Positions 25,824-35,124 of a stretch of 50,590 nucleotides of DNA are shown here, in pieces. The position numbers and the translations under genes were made by a program. The stretch comes from Haloquadratum sp. (lineage in GTDB: Archaea; Halobacteriota; Halobacteria; Halobacteriales; Haloferacaceae): NCBI GenBank assembly GCA_028275165.1, contig JAQCNF010000165.1:1-50590 (forward strand), written 5' to 3'. A model generated the notes under the pieces. It ran no database searches. It was not told the DNA's origin and saw only the letters and a list, made by a program, of their open reading frames with translations. Each line of letters starts with the position of its first letter. Position 1 is the stretch's first letter.

Positions 25824-26204
25824 TTAATAATCAGGGGCTTCGTCTTCGACAGCGCGCTTCATCGACTCACGCCGCGACTTCGCATCGCGACCAGTTGCTT
25901 CTTGTAAGAACTCATTCTTTAGTGAGACAGCGTTTTCAGCGGCTTCTAACTCGTCTGCAGATAGTTCGGTTGGGTCGCGCTCAACAAATTCGACTGCCAA
26001 GGTGTCCTTCTTCGAGCTATATTCGACAGCACCCGCGACAATACGCTCAAAAACAGGATTTTTTGGTTCCCCCACGAGGTGAAGATCGCTACCATTGTAC
26101 GTCACTGTGCCAGAGATTTCCCCAAAGTATGAGTGAACAGTTGTCGCCATGTCAGGGATACGCTCCTCAAGCGTCTCGCCACGTCGCATCTTGTACTCTT
26201 TCAT
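25824..26204 (-). CDS. DUF5611 family protein
   Basis: This 126-residue acidic haloarchaeal protein begins MKEYKMRRGETLEERIP and continues with a compact beta domain (GTVTYNGSDLHLVGEPKNPVF) and a charged C-terminal helix. The longer frame up to 26579 lies inside the neighbouring gene in another frame and is a shadow. Function unknown. It follows the DUF7093-type gene by 64 bases on the same strand. Confidence 0.8.
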   Translation of the reverse strand: MKEYKMRRGETLEERIPDMATTVHSYFGEISGTVTYNGSDLHLVGEPKNPVFERIVAGAVEYSSKKDTLAVEFVERDPTELSADELEAAENAVSLKNEFLQEATGRDAKSRRESMKRAVEDEAPDY

Positions 26205-26268
26205 ACGGCGACTTTTGATGAGGGGCGTCTTACTTGTTTCGTCACTTACCGCAGGATAAACCCACAAT

Positions 26269-27210
26269 TCACTGTGTTTGCTCAGAGACGCGTTCACGCT
26301 CAGTGATATACCCTCTCTTACATTTGGGGCAGATGTCACCAGCACGCATTGAAGAAATACTTCCTCGGCGAGCGAACTCACAGTGCGGGCAAACCAGTTC
26401 CACTTGATCATCAGATAGATGTTCATCCGCAGTTCGCTCATCGGAACCTGCTCTAATTGGTGCTCTGGAGTCAATATCCCGATTCTCGTCGGGTTGTGCT
26501 CGCTTTGTATCAGAATTTTGTGACTGTTCACTCTGACCCAGTTGCCGATTTTCATTACTGAAGGCAATTTCCGCGCCATCGTTCATCGGTGTTGCCGAAA
26601 ATCCATTATCTTGAGGGTCAGGCCAAGAAGAAGCTGTTTTTGACTCTGATTTCTCGTCCGTTGAGTCATGCTGTGGCCAAGCACCATACTCACGCGATGA
26701 CTCACCGGCACTCTCGTCTAAAATTTCAGCATCATCTTTCTGTTTCACAACTCCACTACTCGTCTGCTCCCCCCGCTCAACAGCTGCTGACTGCTCGGCA
26801 GCTGTGGTTAAATCTGGGGTCTCACTCTCTGACCACTGGGTTTCATCTGTGGTGTCTGGACTTGTCTCAAGGATGATTCCTTCATCTGTGATTTGCTCTT
26901 CTGATTCGGCTTCATCCGCTGTGGTTGAGTCATCATTGTCAGCGTCTTCAGCCGATGTGGTTTCAGTCGATGATATCTCTGGTCCAGACTCGGGCGATTC
27001 AGCCGAAGATACAGACTCATTTTGTATTGAGTCTGGTGTTCGGACAGTCGTTACCTCTTTATTCTGACTGATTACCTGCTCACTACCACATCGATCACAC
27101 GTCTGAATCTCACGAACAGTCGCAACAACCTCATCACCTCGTTCCTCGCGTGTTCGTTCGATCTCCGAATTGCCGTATGCGTGGCCAAGAAGTCGGCATT
27201 GTAATCCCAT
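26269..27210 (-). CDS. DUF7093-type zinc-ribbon protein with long acidic linker
   Basis: A 313-residue protein in three parts. The N-terminus carries LGHAYGNSE and a first zinc knuckle TCDRCGSEQ. The middle, about residues 55-245, is a low-complexity linker of Asp, Glu, Ser and Thr, as expected of a disordered halophilic spacer. The C-terminus has a zinc ribbon (CPHCEFARRG...CPKCKRGY). Function unknown; two zinc ribbons joined by a disordered tether suggest binding of nucleic acid or protein partners. Confidence 0.78.
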   Translation of the reverse strand: MGLQCRLLGHAYGNSEIERTREERGDEVVATVREIQTCDRCGSEQVISQNKEVTTVRTPDSIQNESVSSAESPESGPEISSTETTSAEDADNDDSTTADEAESEEQITDEGIILETSPDTTDETQWSESETPDLTTAAEQSAAVERGEQTSSGVVKQKDDAEILDESAGESSREYGAWPQHDSTDEKSESKTASSWPDPQDNGFSATPMNDGAEIAFSNENRQLGQSEQSQNSDTKRAQPDENRDIDSRAPIRAGSDERTADEHLSDDQVELVCPHCEFARRGSISSMRAGDICPKCKRGYITERERVSEQTQ

Positions 27211-27405
27211 TGAGGGAAAATCCGATGCTCAGCACAAAAAGTGTATTCCTGCGTCTGACGCCTGTCAGACTGTATAAATGGACTTCCTGTCGCAGTTTAG
27301 CTTGACGAATCAGTTGTCTGAATACAGGTATACATTTTCAAAAAAAGCAATTGTCGTGCAATCGCTGTCGGTAATTGTAAACCGGATGCGTTCGAACTAA
27401 GGAGT

Positions 27406-27705
27406 ATGCAAGCGCGGCGCGAGTTCCGAGACCGCCCGGATGTAGAAGTAGCTGTCCTCGATGCACTCGTTGACCGCGCTGAGGAAGGAATGACTGTATT
27501 CGAGGTCCGAGCGGCCGTCGAGGCTGATATTGACTCAATCGAAGAGGCCCTCGCTGCACTCAAGCAAGATGATTTGATTCGAATCCAGAACGATGATGAC
27601 CGCGTCGTCATTCGTGTTGAAGATCGCGTCGTCCCTGATCCTCAGGCAGAGATTGATGAAGAACATGGCTGGATCGATCTTCTGCGCGAACGTTTTGGCC
27701 TTTGA
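27406..27705 (+). CDS. DUF6432 family winged-helix protein
   Basis: A 99-residue haloarchaeal protein with a winged-helix-like core: VAVLDALVDRAEEGMTVFEV, then a recognition-helix-like IDSIEEALAALKQDDLIRI and a beta wing DRVVIRVED. The fold suggests DNA binding or a protein-interaction role. ATG at 27406. It is divergent from the zinc-ribbon gene. Function unknown. Confidence 0.78.
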   Translation: MQARREFRDRPDVEVAVLDALVDRAEEGMTVFEVRAAVEADIDSIEEALAALKQDDLIRIQNDDDRVVIRVEDRVVPDPQAEIDEEHGWIDLLRERFGL

Positions 27706-28221
27706 TATCTTCCTTCCCGCCGGTAAGCGAGGATTGCTTCGCGAGAGAGCAGATCGTTCCTGCGCTCCGAAAATTCCCTGACCAGATTACACCATCTGGC
27801 TGTGGCTTTCAGCATCATTCCACGACAACTGTCGTGGGCGTTCTCCTCAAACGATCCCAACTTCCCAGGTTGAAGCTCCTAAGAGGCGTTCTGTGGTTGT
27901 GTATTGTTGTCTCTCACGGGCTGTGTGGTGCCATCGAATCGACATAGTTCAACCACGAGAATCAACTCGGCATGCGATGCGGGAGTACTTTTACTCCCGC
28001 AGACCACGATTCAATTTCGCTGTGTGTCTGACGAACTTATCATATGTAATCAGTCGTCAGTATGTTATCTCCATACTCTCAGGTTCATTTCCCATAGTAA
28101 ATCGGGGGGCTTTCTTCTCACGCTGAGTGATTATCTGCACGGAGGAGGCCTTGACAGAGCGCCTCGCTGACTGAGTTACATAATCAGAACTCGTTTGCAC
28201 TCTCGGGTGGAACTATAATCT
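27706..28221. other. 515-base spacer, no supported gene
   Basis: Contains a tight hairpin CCACGACA-AC-TGTCGTGG (27820-27837) and overlapping short frames on both strands, none with a recognised family. The minus-strand frame at 27642-27860 overlaps the DUF6432 gene and is probably chance. The region could be another worn insertion but I cannot identify one. Confidence 0.4.
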
Positions 28222-29325
28222 ATGATTCACGAGCGCTCAATTCATACAAACCATGGGGCAACGTTCATCGAACGAGAGGGGCGAACAGTGGTCAAGGAAT
28301 ACGGCCGCCCTGATCGAACAGTCTTGGCCGTTCGTAATGGTGCGGGAGTTATCGAGATGGGATATGGGATTATTGAGCTTGCTGGCGATGACTCATATAC
28401 ATTTATTGATAATACCGTCTCTAACGCGGTTCCTCAGACACACGGCCACGGTGTATATGCACTGTTATTAAATCCGCAAGGGCAGATCAACGCGGAGTTA
28501 TACATATATAACGCCGGAAATCGTATTCTCTGTTTTTGTCCATATGAACTGACGGAACAGTTGGTAAAGAAATGGAGCGGACGGGTCTTCATCCAGGATA
28601 TCGAAATAGCTGATGTGACGGATCAATACGCTGTTTTCGGTGTGCATGGCTCACAGTCGACTGAAAAGATTGCCTCAGTTCTGAATGGGGCTGGAGCCCC
28701 TGAGCCAGCGTTACACTTCGTACAGGGAACGATGGGGGATGTCGGCGTGACCGTCGTTGCGAGTGATGCCCCCACGGGCGAAGAGGGCTACGAGGTTATC
28801 TGTGATGCGGAGACAAGCGACCGTGTGTTAGAAATTTTGCTTACACTTGGACTCAATGCCGTTCCGTTCGGATTTGAGAGTTGGGATCAACTGCTCGTTG
28901 AGGCTGGCACGCCTCAATTCCACTCAGAATTGAGCGGGAACATTCCAAATGTCGTTGGAGTCAGAAATGCGCTTGATTTTGAGAAGGGATGTTATGTCGG
29001 ACAAGAGATTGTTTCCAAGGTCGAGAATCGGGGAAGGCCAAGCCGGAAACTCGTCGGGATCAGACTTGATATCGACTCGATACCTGCCGAGCGCACGATT
29101 ATGTATGACGGGACTGACGTTGGAACTGTTTGTTCCATAATCACGAGCCCGACGGTTGAATCAGTGATTGGTCTCGGACTGATTAGATCGACGATTCCTC
29201 CAGAGGCGGCGGTCAGTGTCGGCACAGAGGATGCAGCAATCGAGTCCTTGCCATTCGTATCTGGAAGTGCGACGTCCGCCCGAGTCCCGACATATCCCTC
29301 AGATACGGTCAATATGACCTCTTAA
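28222..29325 (+). CDS. YgfZ/GcvT-like folate-binding protein
   Basis: A 367-residue aminomethyltransferase-superfamily protein. The YgfZ signature KGCYVGQE occurs at residues 255-262 (Cys257), followed by NRGRPSRKLVG, which marks the Fe-S maintenance branch rather than true GcvT. YgfZ helps repair or build iron-sulfur enzymes using tetrahydrofolate. In haloarchaea these are often annotated as glycine cleavage T proteins. Its TAA overlaps the convergent flavoprotein stop by four bases. Confidence 0.82.
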   Translation: MIHERSIHTNHGATFIEREGRTVVKEYGRPDRTVLAVRNGAGVIEMGYGIIELAGDDSYTFIDNTVSNAVPQTHGHGVYALLLNPQGQINAELYIYNAGNRILCFCPYELTEQLVKKWSGRVFIQDIEIADVTDQYAVFGVHGSQSTEKIASVLNGAGAPEPALHFVQGTMGDVGVTVVASDAPTGEEGYEVICDAETSDRVLEILLTLGLNAVPFGFESWDQLLVEAGTPQFHSELSGNIPNVVGVRNALDFEKGCYVGQEIVSKVENRGRPSRKLVGIRLDIDSIPAERTIMYDGTDVGTVCSIITSPTVESVIGLGLIRSTIPPEAAVSVGTEDAAIESLPFVSGSATSARVPTYPSDTVNMTS

Positions 29326-30404
29326 GATCGAAGGAAGGCTTTCAAGTGTGAGCGAGAGAGTAGCGATGTTGGCTTGTCCATGTGAACACCGATCTCACCG
29401 GCAAGTAATGACAACCCAAGTCTCTGGACAGGTTCCGGAAGGGAGTACGCGCGTCGTATCCAGTGACCGAGTGAGATCTCTGTGCTGAGCTCCTCTCGCC
29501 AAGCCACCTCATAATCGCGGAGTGAGACGGGGTCGTCTGGATTGATACTGTCTGCGGCGGCATCTGCTGCTGTCATGCTGTAATTGATACCCCCACCGGT
29601 GAACGGTTTGGTCTGGCCCGCTGCATCACCAATAAGAAACACACGGCGGGTTGTGATTCGAGAGGGGGGACCAATTGGGATCGCCCCCGAACAGAAATCG
29701 TCTGTTGATACATCATACGCGCCTGTGAGCTCATCAAATAGGGCAGATACGCTGGTCTCCGGTGGTGCTGCCAGCCCATACTCAACACCTGCGTCTCCAC
29801 GCGGTATTCGCCATGCAAAGAACCGAGGGGCAGTGAGGTGCACATCGACATAATCACTTGTATCACCGCTATCTTCGAACGCCAATACTCCATGGAGAAG
29901 CTCTGCTGGTTCGGCGATATCAGACTGTTGGCGGACACGCGACACAGGCCCATCACAGCCAGCGACCATCTTCGCCTCAACGGTTTTCGCTTCTCCATCG
30001 TGTGCAACGGTCAGACGAACGTGGTTCTCTCGTTCATCAATATCAGTCACCGTGTGATGTTCGCAAATCTCTGCTCCTGCAGAAGAGGCACATCTGGCGA
30101 GGGTGCGGTCAAGTTCGACACGATCGATAACATTTGAGATTTCATCACGAGTGTAGAACAGATGTGCATCTGAATCTGGACCCCCTGCATGGAATCGAGC
30201 GCCAAAGATGCGATTTTGACGGAGCGATCCAGGGGCACTCTCTGGGAGAAAGTCCCAGATATCAGTACTGACATGACCTGAGCAGGCTAATGGGGTCCCA
30301 ACGCTGCCCCGCTCGAACCCGACAACAGAATATCCAGCATCAGCAACCTGCCGCGCAAAGCGCGCGCCTGCTGGTCCGACGCCGACGACTGCAAAATCAT
30401 ACAT
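29322..30404 (-). CDS. geranylgeranyl reductase family FAD oxidoreductase
   Basis: Related to enzymes that saturate the isoprenoid chains of archaeal lipids. The N-terminal Rossmann motif VVGVGPAGARFARQVADAG binds FAD. ACSGHVSTDIW matches the cysteine-containing region of the family, and RVFLIGDAAGQTKPFTGGGINY is the second FAD motif. 360 residues starting at ATG 30404. Haloarchaea have several paralogues, so digeranylgeranylglycerophospholipid reductase is possible but not certain. Confidence 0.88.
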   Translation of the reverse strand: MYDFAVVGVGPAGARFARQVADAGYSVVGFERGSVGTPLACSGHVSTDIWDFLPESAPGSLRQNRIFGARFHAGGPDSDAHLFYTRDEISNVIDRVELDRTLARCASSAGAEICEHHTVTDIDERENHVRLTVAHDGEAKTVEAKMVAGCDGPVSRVRQQSDIAEPAELLHGVLAFEDSGDTSDYVDVHLTAPRFFAWRIPRGDAGVEYGLAAPPETSVSALFDELTGAYDVSTDDFCSGAIPIGPPSRITTRRVFLIGDAAGQTKPFTGGGINYSMTAADAAADSINPDDPVSLRDYEVAWREELSTEISLGHWIRRAYSLPEPVQRLGLSLLAGEIGVHMDKPTSLLSRSHLKAFLRS

Positions 30405-30458
30405 CAATAATATATTTTAGACGTGATTTCAAATAGTATTCGACCCTCGAAACCAATA

Positions 30459-30929
30459 CTACGATATTGGGTTTCCAGTTCCGTATGCCGCAATGACGAC
30501 CACCGTCGTAAACTGTTGGGCTGCTCCGGTCGCTTTCTCAATCAGCGTCTCCTTACTGGATAAATCCCAGCTTCGGAGTGTCTTCCCAGTCGTCAGTCCT
30601 GTCTCAATATCGTCTCGGACATCAGCAGTAGTAGTTCCGGTTGCTTCATAAAAAATGCCTGGTCCATCGCCTGTTGCCCACCCAAGCCCAGCCACTGCTG
30701 TACTATCGGTTCGAATTGTCTTACGCGCTTGGACGACGGTCAGAGTGTCACCGGCAGATCCCAACTGTGGTGCAGTTTCACACATCTCAATCGATGCCTC
30801 CGCAGGGATAACTGATGAGATATGGATGAGATTATAATTATGTAGGTTCGCATCCGCAAGCGCTGTGTCATATGACCCCATGGCTGTCGAAGCCTGCCCA
30901 ACGCCACGGACGACGCGTATCTTACTCAC
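30459..30929 (-). CDS. pdaD: pyruvoyl-dependent arginine decarboxylase
   Basis: Converts arginine to agmatine; in archaea agmatine is also needed to make agmatidine at the wobble position of tRNA-Ile2. The proenzyme cuts itself in HISSVIP (Ser38-Ser39), the new N-terminal serine becoming the pyruvoyl group. Downstream GWATGDGPGIFYEATG and VVVIAAYG fit the family. The 156 residues match the usual length. Start is GTG 30929. Confidence 0.93.
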   Translation of the reverse strand: MSKIRVVRGVGQASTAMGSYDTALADANLHNYNLIHISSVIPAEASIEMCETAPQLGSAGDTLTVVQARKTIRTDSTAVAGLGWATGDGPGIFYEATGTTTADVRDDIETGLTTGKTLRSWDLSSKETLIEKATGAAQQFTTVVVIAAYGTGNPIS

Positions 30930-30984
30930 AGACCACCTAGCGGTGTCCTGTATAAGTAAATGTAGACTTGCTGCTCAGAGGGAT

Positions 30985-32214
30985 TCAGTACTGATATGTC
31001 GTAGGGCCAGGAATTGGTGGCTGCTCGTCTGTGTTCTCAAGTTTCTCGTGGGCGGCTTCAAAGTCCTGGGAGCGAACCTCTGTTCTGTCATCACGAATGG
31101 CGAACATCCCTGCCTCTGTAGCTAAGGACGCTAAGTCAGCTCCAGAGTACGAATCAAGCGTGGCAGCGAGTGAGGTGAAATCTACCTCTGCAGAAAGGTT
31201 CATGTCTTGTGTGTGAATTTCCAAAATTCGCTCTCGACCTTCTGGTCCTGGCTTTGGAACCTCGATAAGTCGGTCAAATCGGCCAGGGCGGAGGATCGCC
31301 TCATCAAGCATATCAAATCGGTTTGTTGCGGCGATAATGCGGATTTCACCTCGTTCATCGAACCCATCCATTTCGGACAGAAGTTGCATCATGGTTCGCT
31401 GCACCTCTGCATCGCCCGAGGTTTTTGAGTCAGTTCGCTTTGAGGCGACTGAGTCAATCTCGTCGATGAAGATGACTGCTGGTTCGCGCTCTGCAGCCAA
31501 GTCGAAGAGGTCACGAACAAGCCGAGAGCCTTCACCGATGAATTTCCGAACGAGTTCTGAGCCTGCCATTTTGATAAACGTCGCATCCGTTTCATTTGCA
31601 ACAGCTTTTGCCAGCATTGTCTTGCCCGTCCCGGGCGGACCGTGAAGTAAGACTCCTGACGGTGGGTCGACACCGACAGTCTCGAATAATTCTGGGTTTG
31701 AAAGTGGGTCTTCGACGGCTTCTCGAACCTCACGAATTTGCTCATCAATTCCACCGATGTCATCGTAAACGACATCTGGTGAGTCAGTTATTTCCATTGC
31801 TTGTGCTCGGGCGTCAGTCTCATCATTCAGCAACTGTTGAATAGCGAAGGAGTCATTAATTGCCACGCGATCGCCAGGCTCAAGCTGTTTATTCAGACGT
31901 GGTGAGGCCTCAGTGAGTACCTCTTGATTATTTCCGTGTTGTTTGATAACGACGCCATTATCGCTTATTTCCTCGACAGTGGCAAGATACAGTGAAGACG
32001 TTTTGAGAGTCTCGTTTCGCCGTTTTAATCTGTCGACCTCTTCTTTGAGTTCGCGTTTCGTTTCGGTTGCTTCAGAGAGTCGCTCATCAAGTTCGTCATT
32101 CACACTCAGAACGCGTTGGTAGTGCTTTTGAATGGCTGAAAGACGCTCTGCCTCTGACATCTCTGGATCCAAGTCCAATCGCGGCTGATCTGGTAAAGAA
32201 GGGCTCCGAGACAT
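30985..32214 (-). CDS. pan: proteasome-activating nucleotidase (PAN)
   Basis: Hexameric AAA ATPase that unfolds proteins and feeds them to the 20S proteasome. The N-terminal coiled coil (residues about 20-72) is followed by an OB domain ([14 protein letters not shown]) and the AAA module: Walker [14 protein letters not shown], Walker [15 protein letters not shown], sensor IIAATNRFD and Arg-finger [11 protein letters not shown]. 409 residues. The last residues are TYQY; the penultimate residue is Gln, so the strict HbYX docking tail is not matched. Paralogues are normal in haloarchaea, so the A or B type is not assigned. Confidence 0.95.
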   Translation of the reverse strand: MSRSPSLPDQPRLDLDPEMSEAERLSAIQKHYQRVLSVNDELDERLSEATETKRELKEEVDRLKRRNETLKTSSLYLATVEEISDNGVVIKQHGNNQEVLTEASPRLNKQLEPGDRVAINDSFAIQQLLNDETDARAQAMEITDSPDVVYDDIGGIDEQIREVREAVEDPLSNPELFETVGVDPPSGVLLHGPPGTGKTMLAKAVANETDATFIKMAGSELVRKFIGEGSRLVRDLFDLAAEREPAVIFIDEIDSVASKRTDSKTSGDAEVQRTMMQLLSEMDGFDERGEIRIIAATNRFDMLDEAILRPGRFDRLIEVPKPGPEGRERILEIHTQDMNLSAEVDFTSLAATLDSYSGADLASLATEAGMFAIRDDRTEVRSQDFEAAHEKLENTDEQPPIPGPTTYQY

Positions 32215-32447
32215 TATCTGTTATGCGTGCTTAGAGGCCGGAATAAATGTGCCTTTGGGTCCTGCATTACTTAGAGCGAGCACTGCCGAGACTTTGTGGT
32301 GGAAATCTTATCATTCGAACGAAACCAACAATGATAATCCCAGTAGGCAAATGCAAATGGGTATCTCAACTGTGGAGGTGAACCATTGATTTCCTTGGAG
32401 CGAAGATCTGGGGCTCCGCGCTATACGGCACCACAGCCACAGTTGTG
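32215..32447. other. spacer between PAN and decayed element
   Basis: Some 230 bases holding the PAN promoter region and AT-rich DNA. The last part may be flanking DNA of the IS1341-type element. No gene seen. Confidence 0.4.
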
Positions 32448-32499
32448 ACATCCTCCTTGCCGTAAACGGTGGGGCCTCCCACACGGAGGGAATGCCAGT

Positions 32500-33612
32500 C
32501 AGTCGTCGCTGGGGTTTCGACTCGTGAAACGTTGTGAGTGTCATCTGCGCTGGGACCCTCTACTCACACTGAGTCATGGCCGTGTCACTACGGCTCCCGT
32601 CCTGTGGCGAGTCTGCTTGTTTCCACGGCAAGCTCTCGACGGGTCTACGCAACGTGGATGTGGTTCGCACTCGCGTTCATATCCGCTTGAAACGTCGATA
32701 CGTGGCACTCCGGATTCTTGCAGTTGAACTCGGCTTGCCGAGGCCGATACCCGATGTACTTGCACGAGTGCCACGTCTGGAAAGTGTATTGAGGGTGAAC
32801 GTACTTAACCGGGATAGCCGAATCTTTCGCCTTGTTCTTGATGCGACTCTGCAACCGAGCACAGGGCCCACGCAGGCGTCGGTTCATATACTCCCCGTAG
32901 TCCAACGACCCGCGGACGCGGATATACGCCAGGTATTCCATCACGATGACGGGGTTCTCAAACTGTTTGGCGTGCTCCACAGACTTAGGTTCTCGATGAT
33001 ATCCATGAGTCGGTTCCGGTCGTATGAGAAGCGTTCTTCGACGCGCCACTCAGAAGCGTCTCGCTCTTGGAGTCGCTTCAGCGTCGTGTACATCTCCTTT
33101 CGGAGTTGCTTGGCATCGTTCCCGTTGATGAGCAACAGTTCGGTGGGAGTGTCGTGTTGGAGGGCACAGCCCGTGACCGACATCGACTCGCCAATATCGA
33201 ATCCAACCCGGGTCGGGTTCTCGGGGAGTTCAGACGTGTCCTCGATTTCGTATTCGACAGTAATGTGGAGCGTCCACGTCTGTCGGTGTTTCTGCAAGCG
33301 GAGTTCGCCCACGTTCGTACCCGATTCGTCATCGAGCAGGTCGTCACACAGCTCCTGCTGGTCTGGATTCAGTCGGAGTAGAGTCAAGAAGTTGGTTCCG
33401 CGACCGGGTTGCGAACCGTTCCAGCAGATTTCGTACTCACGTGTGGGGTCGCGGTCGAACGTGCCTGCCCGACTCACGAATCAGAGCGGGTGTTCGTCGT
33501 CCAACTCGTTGGCGTTGTACGTCTTGTGAAGTTTCGGGACGGAGGATTTGAGGGTGTCCTTCGCTTGCTACAGGAGGTTGTACGGCGTCACCACGTCGTT
33601 CGTGGCACTCAT
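32500..33612 (-). pseudogene. tnpB: tnpB pseudogene with in-frame stops and frameshift
   Basis: Starts at ATG 33612 (SATNDVVTPYNLL), then meets TAG and, 29 codons on, TGA; a long open piece follows (AGTFDRDPTREYEICW, NPTRVGFDIGESM with the first RuvC aspartate region, KQLRKEMYTTLKRLQERDASEW). A frame change near 33000 leads to VEHAKQFENPVIVMEYLAYI, the zinc-knuckle region TFQTWHSCKYIG and FNCKNPECHVS, and DMNASANH, then a further shift to GESLPWKQADSPQDGS. Several catalytic and zinc positions are altered. The gene is non-functional. Confidence 0.82.
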
Positions 33613-33710
33613 GGACAGTCTTGCTCGAAGGCGTCTTCAAGAGTGTCACGGTGCTCGGACAGCGTTTGCTGGAGGCGCGCGTGGGCGGAGCGAGCGTGGC
33701 TTCAAGCGTC

Positions 33711-33904
33711 TTATTCGCTGTCGGAGTGGTTGACATCGTCGCCCTCGGATTCGAGTGCTTTGCGGAGGAGTTCGGGGGACGCTCGTGAGCGTGGTCGCGG
33801 ACGTATTGCTTCATGGCTTCGTGAAGTGGCCCGCCTCGCTCCATATCGGAGTCGGCTCTCATCCGCTGAAAGTTCTTACGTGAGCTAAACAGAATGGTCG
33901 GCAT
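33711..33904 (-). pseudogene. small ORF preceding tnpB, frameshifted
   Basis: From ATG 33904: PTILFSSRKNFQRMRADSD, then GGPLHEAMKQYVRDHAHERPP; a one-base loss in a run of five Cs shifts the frame before ELLRKALESEGDDVNHSDSE and TAA. The intact product would be about 65 residues. It sits between the left end and tnpB, where a small accessory ORF would be. I do not know its function. Confidence 0.5.
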
Positions 33905-33985
33905 TCGGGTTGACTGCACTAGCGTGGTCAGTTCAGCAGTTGTCGAATTCCCTCCCGCCTGAAGGCCGGGATTTCCTCCTTGCAA

Positions 33986-34455
33986 GAAGATGGGCTACCG
34001 GTCCCGATTCAAACCGAGGTCGCTGATTTATGAACGCCCGCCGCTCGATATCGAGTCATATCGAGTATTGAGAGCATTTTGGTACGACGCGATGAGGCTA
34101 CGGATAAGCTCAGGGTCGGACAAGAAGCGGAATCGTCTATAATGACGAGAATCGCAGATTTCTAAGCCACTTGAATTCGAGGCCGTTGACTCCCTCACAT
34201 AGCAACTCCATTGCGCGACTCTACTGTTGGAACAGATTAGGAAAGTGACACAATTTCCACTTTGCCAAACGATCAGCAAAGACCTCAATCTCCAAGCGCT
34301 TCAACTCTTTATTCTGGCAATCGTTTCCAACTGTTGACAGGATAGTTTGCTGTCAAAATAAACATGATCGAATCGTTTGAACCTGAGTGCTGCCCCTGCG
34401 AGCAGCAGGGGCATGTTTTAGACTTGGGGCGGGCACTGGTGGCAATCGTGCAAAA
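33986..34455. other. spacer with GC-rich hairpin, no supported gene
   Basis: A minus-strand 86-codon frame (34028-34288) has no recognised family and may be remnant transposase or chance. A perfect hairpin lies at 34391-34413. AT-rich DNA fills the rest. Confidence 0.4.
34391..34413. terminator. perfect 9-bp GC-rich hairpin
   Basis: TGCCCCTGC, loop GAGCA, GCAGGGGCA. On the plus strand it is followed by TGTTTTAG. It lies 43 bases beyond the stop of the minus-strand Dut-like gene, so it could end that transcript, though archaeal termination normally depends on T-runs rather than hairpins. A transposon-end hairpin is the alternative. Confidence 0.4.
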
Positions 34456-34938
34456 TCACTCTGATGTCGAGTTATCTGTCAAACGCTCGTCTTGATATGC
34501 CCCATCATATGTCCCGACGTGGTCCGCTTCTGCAAGAACAAGTTGGGCGATACGTGCCTGTGTCTCAAGTTGGATAGGGTGATAGACTATTAATAACCCC
34601 TCTCCTCTCCCCTCATATCCGGCATCCCAGACCGCAGTGTGAAGCATGCAGGAGTTTCGAAGGAGGCTTGATCGGGGATATACAAATCCAATATGACCGT
34701 CAGGAATAACAACTCGGTCAGCGTATTGCACAATATAGGCCCCAGAATTGAGTTCGAAATATCCATCTATGGGGTCAATCGGAGTACGGTCACCAACTGA
34801 TGTACCATCTCGTGCTATTTCTCCCTGAGAAGTTTGCTCAAAAACGTGCTCAACACGGAGGTCAACTCCGTTTGGTTGAATCTGTGCAGTATCCGAAACT
34901 TCTAAAATGTCGGCTAAAAACTGCCCAGATTCAAACAT
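34456..34938 (-). CDS. dUTPase / dCTP deaminase family protein
   Basis: This 160-residue protein has the trimeric dUTPase/DCD fold motifs: QIQPNGVDLRVE near the N-terminus, PRSSLLRN (phosphate-binding motif) and AVWDAGYEGRGEGLL (uracil/deoxyribose-contact motif). It most likely hydrolyses dUTP to dUMP, limiting uracil in DNA and supplying thymidylate synthesis; a dCTP deaminase activity cannot be excluded by eye. ATG at 34938 (MFESG) is preferred to 34944. It is divergent from acnA. Confidence 0.8.
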   Translation of the reverse strand: MFESGQFLADILEVSDTAQIQPNGVDLRVEHVFEQTSQGEIARDGTSVGDRTPIDPIDGYFELNSGAYIVQYADRVVIPDGHIGFVYPRSSLLRNSCMLHTAVWDAGYEGRGEGLLIVYHPIQLETQARIAQLVLAEADHVGTYDGAYQDERLTDNSTSE

Positions 34939-35045
34939 GCACATACTATTTACAGCGGCTTACCTAAATATTATGCTCCGCTCGCATAAGCACAAACGCC
35001 TTTGAGAGAGCTTCTAATTGCTATACTATCGGATATACCATCAAA

Positions 35046-35096
35046 AGTATATATGTTAATTGTATACATACTAGGTGACTCTAACGCCGGATTTAT
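35046..35096 (+). promoter_or_regulatory. acnA promoter region: TATA box and upstream imperfect dyad
   Basis: TTTATA at about 35091-35096 lies roughly 30 bases before the acnA ATG, fitting a leaderless transcript. Upstream, AGTATATAT (35046-35054) and ATACATACT (35064-35072) form an imperfect inverted repeat with eight of nine arm positions paired, about 20 bases before the TATA box. This could be an activator site, although AT-rich DNA makes chance more likely. Confidence 0.45.
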
Positions 35097-35124
35097 ACTG
35101 ACACATAGTCAATCTCGGAACGTT

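Larger units (their letters stand above)
32448..33985 (-). mobile_element. decayed IS1341-type element
   Basis: The right end at 32448-32498 (on the minus strand a hairpin-rich sequence ending AAGGAGGATGTCA) and an end-like sequence at 33945-33985 (GGAGGAAATCCCGGCCTTCAG on the minus strand, hairpin-forming) frame a small ORF and a tnpB, both broken. No tnpA (Y1 transposase) is present, as in IS1341-type solo-tnpB elements. Confidence 0.6.

Noticed and set aside
26205-26579. N-terminal extension of the DUF5611 gene
   Set aside because: It overlaps the zinc-ribbon gene on the same strand in another frame; the conserved start MKEYKMRRGE is at 26204.
32576-33529. 317-codon plus-strand frame
   Set aside because: It is antisense to the tnpB pseudogene and arises from the codon bias of that gene; no family match.
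34028-34288. 86-codon minus-strand frame
   Set aside because: No recognised family or promoter; could be transposase debris but I cannot show it.
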